A stretch of 64,000 nucleotides of DNA from Bog-473 sp963766995 (GTDB taxonomy: Bacteria > Actinomycetota > Acidimicrobiia > Acidimicrobiales > RAAP-2): the NCBI GenBank assembly GCA_963766995.1, contig CAVYCE010000003.1, forward strand, positions 1,054,001 through 1,118,000. Reading direction: 5' to 3'. This document shows positions 43,774-53,270 of the stretch, piece after piece (the stretch's first letter is position 1; each line of letters opens with the position of its first letter). The notes below the pieces were generated by a model. It searched no databases. It was not told the DNA's origin and was given only the letters and a program-made list of their open reading frames with translations. A program made the position numbers and the translations under genes.

Positions 43774-45384
43774 CTACTCCGTCGCTGCTTCGAAGAGGCG
43801 GCGGGCCTCGGGGTAATCCGCCTTTCCGCTTGCGATGCGGGGCACCGTATCGACCACCACGATCTGCCGGGGCAGTTTGAACGACGCCAGCTTCGACCGT
43901 GCATGCTGATCGACATCTTCGACGGTCACCTTCCCCACCTGCGGAGCCGGAGATATCACCGCCACGACGCGCTGGCCGAAACGTTCATCGGGCAGACCGA
44001 AGACCAGACAATCATCCACATCCGAGTGGGTCTTGATGACCTCTTCGACCTCTTCGGGGAACACTTTCTCCCCAGCCGTATTGATGCACTGCGAGCCGCG
44101 TCCCAGCAAGGTGAGCGACCCGTCGGCGTCCACCGAGGCGAAATCACCTGGAATGGTGTAGCGCTGGCCGTTGACGACGCGGAAGGTGGCCGCCGTCTTC
44201 GCCTCATCTTTGAAATAGCCCACTGCCCCACCTGGCAAAGCGATCACCCCGATCTCATCGCTGCCGGGCTCGATAACGCGGTCGTCCTCGGTCAGGACGA
44301 CAACTCCAGCCCATGGTGTGAATTTGCCGGTGATCGCCGGGTGGTTCTTAGAGGCAAACGAAAGCCCCATTCCTCCTTCGCTGGCCGCGATGAGGTCGAC
44401 TATTCGTAGCTGAGGCAAATGGCCGATGAGCGCGTCCTTCACCTCACTGGAGAACATGGCGCCAGCCGAAGAGATCAACTGCACTGACGACAGATCCCGA
44501 CTCGAGTTGGCATCGAGGGCCTGAAGCATTGGTCGCGCAAACGCGTCGCCCACCACCACAATGGTGCTGGCTCGTTCACGGGACGTCACATCCCACACCT
44601 CGTCCGCGCTGAAGCGGCGACCGTTCAACAGCACTACTCGGCCGCCCAAGAGCAGGGTGGGATTGGCTCCGATGCCCAATGCAGTGTTGTGCATCAGCGG
44701 TGGGGCAGGGATGGTCACGAATTGCCGGTCTTCGCCGAACGCTCGCGTGGCCATGGCCACCGCCGCTTCGGGCGAATCGCAGGGCTGTTCCCCGAACATG
44801 GGCGGTGCCGTTGCCAACAGTTCGCCGGCAGAAGCGCCGACTCTCGACATCACCCCCTTGGGCATGCCCGTGGTGCCACCGGTATAGATCATGGTGATGT
44901 CATCGGGACTGCGGGTGATGCGGGCAGCCGAGGATGTGCCAGCCAGTAGCTCTTCCAGCATGGGAGCTCCGTCAACGTGCGAAGCATCATCGGACACCTC
45001 GACAATGACCTTGAGCTTCGGCAGTCGATCGGCGATGGCCGCCACTCGCTCGCCCAGACTGGAATGGAACACCAACGCCTCGGCATCCGCATTGTCCAAG
45101 AGGTACAAGAGCTCGTCGTCCAGGTACCGGTAATTGACGTTGAAGGGCACCGCCCGGATCTTCAAAGCGGCAAAGTACGACTCCATGAATTCCGGCGAGT
45201 TGTAGAGGAACTGGCCGACTTTCGAGCCCTCCCCCAGCCCCGCCTCAAGGAAAGCCCCGGCCAGGTGGGAAGCTCGCTGATCGAAGTCAGCCCAGGAACG
45301 ACGTACCTCTCCCTGCACCAGTGCAGTGGCATCAGGAATGGCATCGGCGATGCCCTCCCAAATGGTGGCGTAGTGCATCTCCAT
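43774..45384 (-). CDS. Acyl-CoA synthetase (FadD-like, AMP-binding)
   Basis: 536 residues, ANL superfamily: P-loop TMIYTGGTTGMPKGVM, LISSAGAMFSSEVKD, and the C-terminal hinge region GRGSQCINTAGEKVFPEEVE with catalytic Lys in SGKADYPEARRL. It activates a carboxylic acid, probably a fatty or aromatic acid, to its CoA thioester. The ATG at 45384 has GGTGGGG 7 nt upstream; a second ATG two codons later is possible. It is the only clear acyl-activating enzyme here. Confidence 0.93.
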   Translation of the reverse strand: MEMHYATIWEGIADAIPDATALVQGEVRRSWADFDQRASHLAGAFLEAGLGEGSKVGQFLYNSPEFMESYFAALKIRAVPFNVNYRYLDDELLYLLDNADAEALVFHSSLGERVAAIADRLPKLKVIVEVSDDASHVDGAPMLEELLAGTSSAARITRSPDDITMIYTGGTTGMPKGVMSRVGASAGELLATAPPMFGEQPCDSPEAAVAMATRAFGEDRQFVTIPAPPLMHNTALGIGANPTLLLGGRVVLLNGRRFSADEVWDVTSRERASTIVVVGDAFARPMLQALDANSSRDLSSVQLISSAGAMFSSEVKDALIGHLPQLRIVDLIAASEGGMGLSFASKNHPAITGKFTPWAGVVVLTEDDRVIEPGSDEIGVIALPGGAVGYFKDEAKTAATFRVVNGQRYTIPGDFASVDADGSLTLLGRGSQCINTAGEKVFPEEVEEVIKTHSDVDDCLVFGLPDERFGQRVVAVISPAPQVGKVTVEDVDQHARSKLASFKLPRQIVVVDTVPRIASGKADYPEARRLFEAATE

Positions 45385-45472
45385 CTCAGTGCCCCACCCT
45401 TCTGACCTCGCCGAGTGTCAACGTCCTCAAACGAATCCCTGCCGAGCCAGACGGTAGCGGTCCCGAGCCCTT

Positions 45473-45493
45473 CAGGGGGGCGTCAAGCCCCTG
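45473..45493 (-). terminator. Hairpin downstream of siderophore-interacting protein gene
   Basis: CAGGGG-GGCGTCAAG-CCCCTG can form a 6-bp stem 17 nt after the SIP stop (minus strand). No U-tract, so it may be a weak terminator or processing element; the acyl-CoA ligase starts 88 bp further on. Confidence 0.3.
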
Positions 45494-45510
45494 GAACGAA
45501 TCCGCAGTAA

Positions 45511-46299
45511 CTAACTGTCCCGTTCGGGTTCGCCGTGCGCCGCGTTAGCCACTCCGGTTCGCCAATACGGCTTGGACGACACCTGTTCGGCTTCCAGCCC
45601 TCGCTCCAGGAGGAGTGCTCGCAGAGCGGCCACCACCTTCAGCTCCCCAGCCAGGTACGCGTGACCCCTCCCCGGGGGCAAGGCGACGTCACGAACTTGT
45701 TCGAGCAGACGGACGGCCGAGGCCGGATCATCACCACCTCGATACAACCACTGCACGGAGACGTCGCCCGCACACTCGACGTCATGTTGGTCTTCGAGTC
45801 CATCGACTTCGAGAATGACGATCCCGCGCTGTGAGGTCAGGAGTGACTCCGCCATGGCCAGACTGGCCGGAAGAGCAGAGTCGTCCCCGACGAAGAGGTG
45901 CCAATCGGCATCCTCTTCAACTGTGATTTTGCCTCGGGGCCCGATGGCCTCAATCCGATCACCTGGTCGTGCCTTCGACGCCCACGTGGCACCGGGACCG
46001 TCTCCGTGCAGCACAAAGTCGATATCGATACTCTGCTCGCTCGGATTGACCTGCCGGATGGTGTAGCGACGCCGGAATGTTTCGCTCCCCGCGGTCGGGA
46101 CCGCCAACATGAGGTCCTGTCCGGGTAGGTACCTGAAGTCGCCCAGTCCTGGGGCGGTGCAGCGGACGCGCTGCATGGAGGCGGTGATGCGACTGGACGC
46201 AATGACCTCGAGATCCCACAGCGCCACTTCATCACCCAGGCGTCGGAGCAACGCCGAGGACTCCATGGAGGATGGCACACCGTCGTTGGTCGGTGTCAT
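45511..46299 (-). CDS. Siderophore-interacting protein (FAD ferric reductase)
   Basis: 262 residues, SIP family. FAD-binding loop FRRRYTIRQVNPSEQSIDID, HLFVGDDSALPASLAMAESL and the C-terminal GRGHAYLAGELKVVAALRAL and KPYWRTG. It reduces ferric siderophore to free Fe2+. It follows an MFS-exporter gene by 3 bp, so the pair may act in siderophore handling. The ATG at 46299 has no clear Shine-Dalgarno sequence; Met12 is an alternative. Confidence 0.9.
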   Translation of the reverse strand: MTPTNDGVPSSMESSALLRRLGDEVALWDLEVIASSRITASMQRVRCTAPGLGDFRYLPGQDLMLAVPTAGSETFRRRYTIRQVNPSEQSIDIDFVLHGDGPGATWASKARPGDRIEAIGPRGKITVEEDADWHLFVGDDSALPASLAMAESLLTSQRGIVILEVDGLEDQHDVECAGDVSVQWLYRGGDDPASAVRLLEQVRDVALPPGRGHAYLAGELKVVAALRALLLERGLEAEQVSSKPYWRTGVANAAHGEPERDS

Positions 46300-46302
46300 C
46301 AG

Positions 46303-47877
46303 CTATGCCGGTTCGGGACGGAGGGCGTCTGCCTCTGCATCGGGCATACCCGCCAGTGGGAGTGCACTTTCTTCGCCCTCAACCAAGGCCTCTGCCAACT
46401 GCATGGCCTTCGGTTCGGTGATCCGTTGCGGTCCGAGAGTCGGGACGATGAAGGACGCTATGAACGCCACCAGCCCCAACACGGCGGCAAAGGTGAAAGC
46501 GCGGGCATACCCCGATGTGAGGGCGACCGATTCAGACACTGAATGCAATCCGCCCAACAACGAATGCGTGCGATCGATGGCCACGGTGGCCAGGACGGCC
46601 AATCCGACCGACCCTCCCATTTGCCTGGCCGTGTTCAATACTCCGGACGCCAGACCGGCCTCGGTGTGATCCACTCCCGATGTGGCAGCAGACGCCAGCG
46701 GGGTGAAGAGAAGGCCGAGGGCGAAGGAGATAAGGCAACCCGGGCCGAAGACGTGCCCGATATACGAACTGTGCGCCTGTATCCGGCTCAGCCACAGGAA
46801 GCCTCCGCCAGCGATCGCGGTCCCGGCCAGCAGAAGCGGGCGCACGCCGAAGCGTGTCAGCACCCGTGAGCTGATCTGCGCCCCAATGACGATGGTGGCT
46901 GCCATGGGGAAGAACGCCAGCCCCGCTTTCAGCGCACCGTAGCCAAGGACGTTCTGCAAATAGAGCGACAGGAAGTACCACATCGAAAAGAAGGCGGCGC
47001 CGACCAAGAACATCACGATGTTGGAGCCAGTCACCGAGCGGGAGCGGAACAGGCGGAACGGAACGAGAGGGGTGGCAGCTACCCGCAACTGGATGAAGGC
47101 GAAGGTGGCGAGGAGCGCAGCCGCCACACCCAAGATGGACAACGTGTAGGTCGAACCCCACGAATGCGTATCCGTGCCAACGATGGCGTAGATCAACGCT
47201 CCTAGCCCAGCGGTGACGGTGATGGCACCGCCAATATCGAGCTTTGGAGCATCCTGGCCCCGTTCCTGCCGTCGGGCCTCGGTCAAGTAAACGAGTGCCG
47301 CCACCGACGCCGCCACCCCGATGGGAATGTTCACGAACAACACCCAGCGCCAGGAAATCTCAGAGGTGAGCACCCCACCCAGAATCGATCCGGCGGCGCC
47401 ACCTGCGCCGGCCACCGCACTCCAGATGCCGAGGGCCTTGGCCATCCGAGCCCCCGAAAAGGTGGTGACGATGATGGTCAACGTCGCCGGCGACAAGAAG
47501 GCACCGCCGATGCCCTGGACAGCTCGCGCCGTCGTCAGCCAGGCCGAGTCCTGGGCCAGTCCTCCGACCAGGCTGGCCACCGTGAAGAGGCCCAGCCCAA
47601 AGAGATAGACCCGCCGCCGACCGAAGAGGTCAGCGGCCCGACCCCCGAGGAGAAGGAACCCGGCGAACGTCAGGACGTAGGCATTGACCACCCATTGCAG
47701 GCCTGTCGGGCTGTAGTGCAGGTCCCGGCCGATAGAGGGTAAGGCCACGTTGACGATGGACACGTCCAGCACCACCATGAACTGGGCGACGCAGGCGATG
47801 GAGAGGACGACCCAATCAGGCACCCTCCGTCCGTTGGGAGTGACCAGTTGCTCGCCAACCTGTAGGGATTCAGTCAT
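46303..47877 (-). CDS. MFS transporter, DHA2 (EmrB/QacA) type
   Basis: 524 residues, 14 predicted transmembrane helices. Motif A/B-like LDVSIVNVALPSIGRDLHYS (motif D1-type), RAADLFGRRRVYLFGLGLFT (motif A) and AVQGIGGAFLSPATLTIIV (motif C-like) identify the DHA2 drug:H+ antiporter group. Substrate unknown; pairing with SIP suggests siderophore or drug export. I used ATG 47877, where the family homology begins, rather than the longer GTG-started frame. Confidence 0.9.
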   Translation of the reverse strand: MTESLQVGEQLVTPNGRRVPDWVVLSIACVAQFMVVLDVSIVNVALPSIGRDLHYSPTGLQWVVNAYVLTFAGFLLLGGRAADLFGRRRVYLFGLGLFTVASLVGGLAQDSAWLTTARAVQGIGGAFLSPATLTIIVTTFSGARMAKALGIWSAVAGAGGAAGSILGGVLTSEISWRWVLFVNIPIGVAASVAALVYLTEARRQERGQDAPKLDIGGAITVTAGLGALIYAIVGTDTHSWGSTYTLSILGVAAALLATFAFIQLRVAATPLVPFRLFRSRSVTGSNIVMFLVGAAFFSMWYFLSLYLQNVLGYGALKAGLAFFPMAATIVIGAQISSRVLTRFGVRPLLLAGTAIAGGGFLWLSRIQAHSSYIGHVFGPGCLISFALGLLFTPLASAATSGVDHTEAGLASGVLNTARQMGGSVGLAVLATVAIDRTHSLLGGLHSVSESVALTSGYARAFTFAAVLGLVAFIASFIVPTLGPQRITEPKAMQLAEALVEGEESALPLAGMPDAEADALRPEPA

Positions 47878-48063
47878 ATCCGGGTGCACCTTTGGTGATC
47901 GGGGCCGATCGCCGTACCGCCGCGACCTGGCCAGCCTCTGCACCCCCACCCTAGGGAGAACGAGTCAGCCACCATGCCAATTGCTGACCCGCCACCGATC
48001 TGGAAGACCCAACTACCGTGTGTGCTGCATTGAGCAGGAACCAGCCACACCGAGAGGGGCGAC

Positions 48064-48744
48064 GTGGAAAAGACCAGTCACAACGCAGTGGACTTCCATT
48101 TCGACATCATGTGCCCCTATGCGTTCCAGACTTCCCTGTGGATGAGAGAAGTCCGGGACAACGCTGGGGTCGAGATCGGCTGGCGCTTCTTCAGCCTGGA
48201 GGAGATCAATCGGGAGGATGGGAAAAAGCATCCTTGGGAGCGGGAATGGTCGTATGGGTGGTCGATGATGCGGATCGGGGCCTACTTGCGGCGCACTGAC
48301 ATGGACCTGCTTGACCGCTGGTACCTCGCCGCCGGTACTGCGCTCCACCTCGAGGGACGCAAGCCGCACCGGCCCGAGGTCGCCGCTTCTCTCCTGGCGG
48401 ACTTGGGGCTCGATCCGGGGATCGTGCAGGCCGCCATCGACGACCCCACCACTGGCGACGAAGTAAAGCGTGAACACGATCTGATAGTGGAGAAGGGTGC
48501 ATTCGGCGTCCCCACCCTGGTGTTCAGAGATGGGCAGGCACTCTTTGGCCCAGTGCTCATCGACCCGCCCAAGGGCGATGAGGCCGTCGCCTTGTGGGAC
48601 CTGGTGACCGGATGGCTGGACTATCCCCATCTCTACGAATTGCAACGACCGAAGCAGCGCAGTGACATCGCGGCCATCGCCTCGGCCTTCAGGCCGTACC
48701 TCGAAGGCCGGGACTGGATCAGCATGCAAAAGGAGACCCCCTAA
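48064..48744 (+). CDS. DsbA-family thioredoxin-like protein with CPYA site
   Basis: 226 residues, thioredoxin fold with helical insertion, starting FHFDIMCPYAFQTSLW. It resembles the mycothiol-dependent reductase (Rv2466c-like) and FrnE/2-hydroxychromene-carboxylate isomerase group, but the second Cys of CPxC is replaced by Ala, so it is monothiol. KGAFGVPTLVF carries the cis-Pro. GTG start with GAGAGGGG upstream. It is coupled (1-bp overlap) to a mycothiol-type maleylpyruvate isomerase family gene, supporting a mycothiol link. Confidence 0.8.
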   Translation: MEKTSHNAVDFHFDIMCPYAFQTSLWMREVRDNAGVEIGWRFFSLEEINREDGKKHPWEREWSYGWSMMRIGAYLRRTDMDLLDRWYLAAGTALHLEGRKPHRPEVAASLLADLGLDPGIVQAAIDDPTTGDEVKREHDLIVEKGAFGVPTLVFRDGQALFGPVLIDPPKGDEAVALWDLVTGWLDYPHLYELQRPKQRSDIAAIASAFRPYLEGRDWISMQKETP

Positions 48745-49565
48745 TGCCCACCATCATTGATCGCGACTCCATCGTCGCCCTGTTGGAAGAGGAGTTCGCC
48801 TCCCTCATTGCCCTGGGCCGCGACTTGAACGACGATGACTGGGATACTGCCACCTGCCTCCCGGGCTGGAGCGTCCGAGACAACCTCAGTCACATGGTCG
48901 GCACCGAATCGATGCTGCTGCAGTTGGCTGCGCCCGAAACGACTGTTGAGCATCTCCCTTATGTGAAGAATCCCATCGGCGAAGCCAACGAAGTGTGGGT
49001 CGAATCGATGCGGTCACTGTCCGGTGCAGAACTGGTGGATCGTTTCGAAGACGTCACCACCCGCCGAATCACCGCTCTGTCCGCTATGTCGCAGGCAGAC
49101 TTTGATGCGCCTTCGTGGACGCCGGCTGGGCCGAATGAAACGTACGGCCGCTTCATGCGCATCCGACATTTCGACTGCTACCTGCACGAGCACGACATGC
49201 GAGCCGCCGTTGGTGCACCCGAACGTCCAGAGGCCGCCCACCTGGCCTCAGCGCTCGATGAAGTGACAACCGGCGTCGGGTTCATTGTGGGCAAGCGCGC
49301 CCAGGCATCCCAAGGCAGTCGAATCCGGATTGAACTCTCCGGACCGGTGGAACGGGTACTGCTCGTGGCGGTTGACGAAAGAGCCGCTGTGGTGGCCGAA
49401 CTGGACGCCCCGCCCACGCTGGTGGTGCAGATGCCCGCCATGCTGTTCTTACGGCTGACCGGCGGTCGGGAACCTGGGAGCTCGCACATCGGCGCTGACG
49501 TGACGCTGACAGGTGACCAGGAGTTCGGGCGGCGCTTGATTGAGAACTTGGCGTTCACCATCTGA
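48744..49565 (+). CDS. Maleylpyruvate isomerase family (mycothiol-dependent/DinB-like) protein
   Basis: 273 residues. Helical DinB-like bundle with LPGWSVRDNLSHMVGTESML (metal His) and RIRHFDCYLHEHDMRAAVG, whose His residues complete a three-His metal site. It belongs to the TIGR03083-like group of mycothiol-dependent maleylpyruvate isomerase relatives. An AAAAGGAG Shine-Dalgarno sequence lies before ATG 48744. The reaction is unknown; the preceding thioredoxin-like protein may use the same thiol. Confidence 0.87.
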   Translation: MPTIIDRDSIVALLEEEFASLIALGRDLNDDDWDTATCLPGWSVRDNLSHMVGTESMLLQLAAPETTVEHLPYVKNPIGEANEVWVESMRSLSGAELVDRFEDVTTRRITALSAMSQADFDAPSWTPAGPNETYGRFMRIRHFDCYLHEHDMRAAVGAPERPEAAHLASALDEVTTGVGFIVGKRAQASQGSRIRIELSGPVERVLLVAVDERAAVVAELDAPPTLVVQMPAMLFLRLTGGREPGSSHIGADVTLTGDQEFGRRLIENLAFTI

Positions 49566-49587
49566 ACCATCTCCGGCTCAACCGCGA

Positions 49588-50883
49588 TTAGGTCGCTTGG
49601 GCGTCTGGAACGTGGATCGGCGTGAACGTGATGGGTTGACCGAGCAGCGTTGTGCGCGCCGGTTCTGTTGTGGCGATCACGGTGCCGCGGCGAACCACGT
49701 ACCGCCGAGCGGGATTGAGACGGAGCACTTCGGTGGCATTCGGAGCGTCGAAGACGACGCAATCGGCGGGCTTGCCTTCTTCCAGCCCGTACTCGTCCTG
49801 CACCCCGAGGGTGATCGCGCCGCGTGATGTGGCACAGCGCAGCATCTCGGGAATCTCATCCACCCCGCTCATATAGGTGAAGTGCAACGCCAGCGATGCC
49901 GCCTGCACCATGTCCGCCTTCCCCATGAGGTACCAAGGGTCCATGATCACGTCATTGCCCAACGACACGTTGACATCGTGCGCCAATAGCTCTTTGAGTT
50001 GCGCGAAACCTCGGCGCTTCGGATACGTATCGAGCCGACCCTGAATGAGCGAATTGGCGAACGGGTTGACGACGATGTTGATGCCCGAACGCTGCAGGAA
50101 TCCCAACAGCTTCGAGGAGTAATAGGGCTCGTAGGACCCCATGGCGGAGCAATGACTGGCCGTCACCCGCCCCGCCATGTCGTAGGTACTGGTGTTGTGT
50201 GACATCACTTCTAGGAAGCGAGAATTGGGATCATCGGTTTCGTCGCAGTGCACGTCAATCCTGCGGTGGTACTTCTTAGCCAGATCGAACACGCGATGCA
50301 CCTCGGCCAAGCCCAGCTCAGCCGTGGGCTCATAGTGCGGTATGCCTCCGACACAGTCGGCACCGAGCTCCAGCGCCCGTTCGAACAGTGTCTCGTTGCG
50401 AGGATCCGAGAAGATGCCGTCCTGCGGGAACGCCGTGACCTGAATGGTGACCAAATCCGCCATTTCTTCTCGCACTCGGAGGAGGCCTCGCAGCGGTGCT
50501 TCATTCTTGGCCGACACGTCGGCGTGGGCGCGTATGAACAAGGTTCCTTGCGCAGCAGACCACTTGACCACTTGCCGAGCTCGCGCCACGACGTCGTCTT
50601 CAGTCAGACTTTCCTTGAGCTCGCCCCAGACATGAATGCCTTCGATCAGAGTGCCCGACGAATTGGGGCGAGGATTCCCGGCGGTCAGTGACGCGTCGAG
50701 ATGCAGATGACAGTCGACCAGCGGTGGTGTGACGAGCCGTCCCGCCACATCAATGGTCTCGATACCATCGGCTGCTTGGTCTGGACCAATGGACACCCAG
50801 CGTCCGTCCCGGGCCACCAGGTCAACCAGTTCCGGTTGACCCTCTAGGCGGGCATTGGCAAGACGGAGATCACCAGCACTCAT
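49588..50883 (-). CDS. Amidohydrolase, cytosine deaminase-like
   Basis: 431 residues, TIM-barrel metal amidohydrolase. VDCHLHLDASLTAG (HxH), HCDETDDPNSRFLEVMS, TASHCSAMGSYEPYYSSKL and LGNDVIMDPWYLMGK (catalytic Asp) match the CodA group; the substrate may be cytosine or another cyclic amidine such as isoguanine or a creatinine-type compound. I used ATG 50883, which overlaps the upstream small gene's stop (ATGA). Confidence 0.87.
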   Translation of the reverse strand: MSAGDLRLANARLEGQPELVDLVARDGRWVSIGPDQAADGIETIDVAGRLVTPPLVDCHLHLDASLTAGNPRPNSSGTLIEGIHVWGELKESLTEDDVVARARQVVKWSAAQGTLFIRAHADVSAKNEAPLRGLLRVREEMADLVTIQVTAFPQDGIFSDPRNETLFERALELGADCVGGIPHYEPTAELGLAEVHRVFDLAKKYHRRIDVHCDETDDPNSRFLEVMSHNTSTYDMAGRVTASHCSAMGSYEPYYSSKLLGFLQRSGINIVVNPFANSLIQGRLDTYPKRRGFAQLKELLAHDVNVSLGNDVIMDPWYLMGKADMVQAASLALHFTYMSGVDEIPEMLRCATSRGAITLGVQDEYGLEEGKPADCVVFDAPNATEVLRLNPARRYVVRRGTVIATTEPARTTLLGQPITFTPIHVPDAQAT

Positions 50884-51185
50884 GCGACGCGTTGCGCCAT
50901 CGAGCGACTGCACCATGCTTCGATAGCGCGGCAGATGTCACCCACTCTGTCCCCCGACGTCATGCCGTCGTAGTAGGCGTTGTAAATGGCCTCGCACAAC
51001 GAGCCGGTGGCTCGGCAGCAGTAGTAGTCCGACGTTGGAGTATCCGGATCAATGACGCGATGGACTGCGGCACAGACGGGCTCATGACTGCATGAGCCTC
51101 CCAAGTTCGATGTCACCACGTCTCGAAGGTCCACCAGGACCGATCCTACTGCCGTGTTTTCGTCCAGAGAGAGTTGGTACAACAC
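50880..51185 (-). CDS. Small Cys-rich protein coupled to amidohydrolase
   Basis: 101 residues, GTG start. It contains seven Cys, with blocks SCSHEPVC and YYCCRATGSLC and a late DICRAIEAWC. No known family. The ATGA overlap with the deaminase-like gene suggests it is real and co-translated; it might bind a metal or cofactor. It is cytoplasmic (no signal or membrane helix). Hypothetical. Confidence 0.55.
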   Translation of the reverse strand: MLYQLSLDENTAVGSVLVDLRDVVTSNLGGSCSHEPVCAAVHRVIDPDTPTSDYYCCRATGSLCEAIYNAYYDGMTSGDRVGDICRAIEAWCSRSMAQRVA

Positions 51186-51228
51186 AGCATCGGCTTCGCC
51201 ACCCTTGGTACCTCAGCGCCGTCACGAG

Positions 51229-51234
51229 TACCAT
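51229..51234 (+). promoter_or_regulatory. Leaderless-type -10 box of tetR-family gene
   Basis: TACCAT, 9 nt before ATG 51244; no Shine-Dalgarno sequence. Confidence 0.35.
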
Positions 51235-51243
51235 GCCCAAGCC

Positions 51244-51918
51244 ATGAAGCCCGGGACTGCTCGACGATCGGGTAGCAAGGACGCCAGGGCACGGTTGAAG
51301 AGCATTTCCCTTCCGGATGTGACGAGGGGCCGGGAGTACGGACAGCGTCACCTCGAACTCCTTGATGGCCTGGAGTCGATCATTCTCACCGAGGGATTCC
51401 GCGACCTCACTATTGGCGGGTTAGCCGAGCAACTGCATTGCTCGAGGCGCACGCTCTATGAGATCGCTGAGAGCAAGGAGGGCATCGTCCTCGTCGTCGT
51501 GAACCGGCTCTTGCAGCGAGTGGCGCGCCGAGCCGGTGCGGCCGTTCAGGCCGAGACCTCCCACTACGACAAATTGCGGGTGTTCCTCACCATCGGACTG
51601 GCCGACCTACGGCGTACCACGTTGGCCTTTGCGGAAGATGTGGCCGACGCACCTGCCGTACACGATCTCATTATCCGTCACTTCCGCTATGGGCTGGCCG
51701 TGGCCGCTGAAATGGTGGCCGAAGGTGCAGAGGCGGGGGAACTCGTTGACATCCACCCGGCGCTGGCGGCAGAGATCCTCGATGCAGGCGTAGCTCGGCT
51801 CCTCGAACCCGGTGTGCTTCGGCGTTCTGGCATCGGCCTGGCCGATGGTCTCAACGAGTTTCTTGAGCTGTTCGTGCACGGAGTAAGACGAACGCCCTCT
51901 GATGCACAGCCGAACTAG
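51244..51918 (+). CDS. TetR family transcriptional regulator
   Basis: 224 residues. The HTH is LTEGFRDLTIGGLAEQLHCS followed by RRTLYEIAESKEGIV. A 40-residue basic N-terminal extension precedes it (ARRSGSKDARARLKS). It is divergent from the Cys-rich/deaminase pair (58 bp) and convergent with the ABC exporter, so either could be its target. The start ATG 51244 was chosen over the longer frame because homology begins there. Confidence 0.88.
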   Translation: MKPGTARRSGSKDARARLKSISLPDVTRGREYGQRHLELLDGLESIILTEGFRDLTIGGLAEQLHCSRRTLYEIAESKEGIVLVVVNRLLQRVARRAGAAVQAETSHYDKLRVFLTIGLADLRRTTLAFAEDVADAPAVHDLIIRHFRYGLAVAAEMVAEGAEAGELVDIHPALAAEILDAGVARLLEPGVLRRSGIGLADGLNEFLELFVHGVRRTPSDAQPN

Positions 51919-53270
51919 CGAGCGCCGTGCCCCAGCAGGTCCCGGGCGCGCACTCGGCTTCCGGTGCGCAGCACGGCCCGTCGATAGATGCGTGCGGCAA
52001 AAACAGCCATGCCTGCGGTCCCGACCAAGCTAATGAGCGCAGACGCCACGAATTGCCACCAGGCCACGTCGTTTAGTCCAACCAACACGGGCATACAGAA
52101 AGGTGCCGTTGGCGGCAGATACGCCAGTACCTTGTACAGAGTGTCGGCATTGCCCGTGCTCGCCACAGTGATGGAAAAGATGTATCCGATGAGGATCGGA
52201 ATGCTCAATGGGAGGGCCAGCGTTTGGACCTGGTCCTGTCGTTCGGCCATCGAGCCACCGGCGGCATAGAGCCAGCAGTAGAAGGCGTAGCCCAGCACCA
52301 ACCAGATGAGTTGGCAGACCAGCACCAGCGGCGCTGAACCATGCAACAAGTCAGAGCCAACGGCCTTGGCCACGCCCAGCGCGCAGGCGAGGATCAGCGT
52401 GGCCTGACCGAGGGCGACGAGGCCGATGCCCAGCACCTTGCCGGCCAGGAGTTGGATGGGCCGCACGGTCGCCAGCAAGACTTCAACCACCCGGCTCGAC
52501 TTTTCCTGCATGACGCCGATGAGGATCCAGGTGTTGTACTGCGTCAGCATGAAGAACAGCAGGATGATGCCGACAATGGAGGTGCCTTTCGATGGCGCCT
52601 TCGTGCTGTGCATCAGTGTGACTACCGGCACCGAACTCGATTCAATGACCTTTTGGGCTTGAGTAGGAGTGATCCCGGCGGCTCGAAAAGATTGCAACAC
52701 CCCAAGGTCCTCGGCCACAGCCGACACCAGACTCGGATCGGCTGGTGAGCTCGAATCGGTCGCCGCCTCATTGAGAAGCACTTTGCTGCCGTCGAGGACG
52801 GACATGTCGACCGATCCCCTGCGCAATGCTTGCTTGGCCATCGCGATTGAAGACTCGGACACGAACTTCACGGTGTCTTCGTTCTGCCTGGCCGAGCTGG
52901 AAATGAGTGCCTTGGTCGACGATGACAGCCCTCCGACGACACCGACCGTCTGATTCAGTGGACCGCTGCTAGTGCTTTTGTGCAGTGTCGGAATGACAAT
53001 GGCGGCTGACACTGCCACCAGCATGATCAGCGTCCCCACGCGGAAGATGCGGCCCCGAATGCGCTCTCGTATCTCGCGTACAGCCACGGTCCCAACGTCA
53101 CCGAGTGCTCGCTCGAACACGTGCAGGTAGGTACGACGAGGCGATGGCGACACGCTCTGCGGCGTTGCGCCCTGCGTCTCTCGATTGGCTCGCTGCTTCC
53201 GCCGTCTCCGCAGGGTCAACCGCAAGGGGATGACCACTGCAGCAACGATCACGATGACGAGGTACCTCAT
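51915..53270 (-). CDS. ABC-2 type exporter permease (NatB-like)
   Basis: 451 residues: an N-terminal helix, basic linker, a second helix (about 80-97), a 150-residue extracytoplasmic domain and five to six helices from 225 on, ending in a basic tail. VMQEKSSRVVEVLLATVRPI is the typical ABC-2 permease coupling helix of the NatB/YhaP type. It forms a transporter with the ATPase encoded just upstream (ATGA overlap). The exported substrate is unknown (ions, drugs or peptides). Confidence 0.88.
   Translation of the reverse strand: MRYLVIVIVAAVVIPLRLTLRRRRKQRANRETQGATPQSVSPSPRRTYLHVFERALGDVGTVAVREIRERIRGRIFRVGTLIMLVAVSAAIVIPTLHKSTSSGPLNQTVGVVGGLSSSTKALISSSARQNEDTVKFVSESSIAMAKQALRRGSVDMSVLDGSKVLLNEAATDSSSPADPSLVSAVAEDLGVLQSFRAAGITPTQAQKVIESSSVPVVTLMHSTKAPSKGTSIVGIILLFFMLTQYNTWILIGVMQEKSSRVVEVLLATVRPIQLLAGKVLGIGLVALGQATLILACALGVAKAVGSDLLHGSAPLVLVCQLIWLVLGYAFYCWLYAAGGSMAERQDQVQTLALPLSIPILIGYIFSITVASTGNADTLYKVLAYLPPTAPFCMPVLVGLNDVAWWQFVASALISLVGTAGMAVFAARIYRRAVLRTGSRVRARDLLGHGAR

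Noticed and set aside
51154..51243. Upstream start of the TetR gene at 51154
   Set aside because: That frame would overlap the Cys-rich gene and the promoter; the ATG at 51244 is the natural start.
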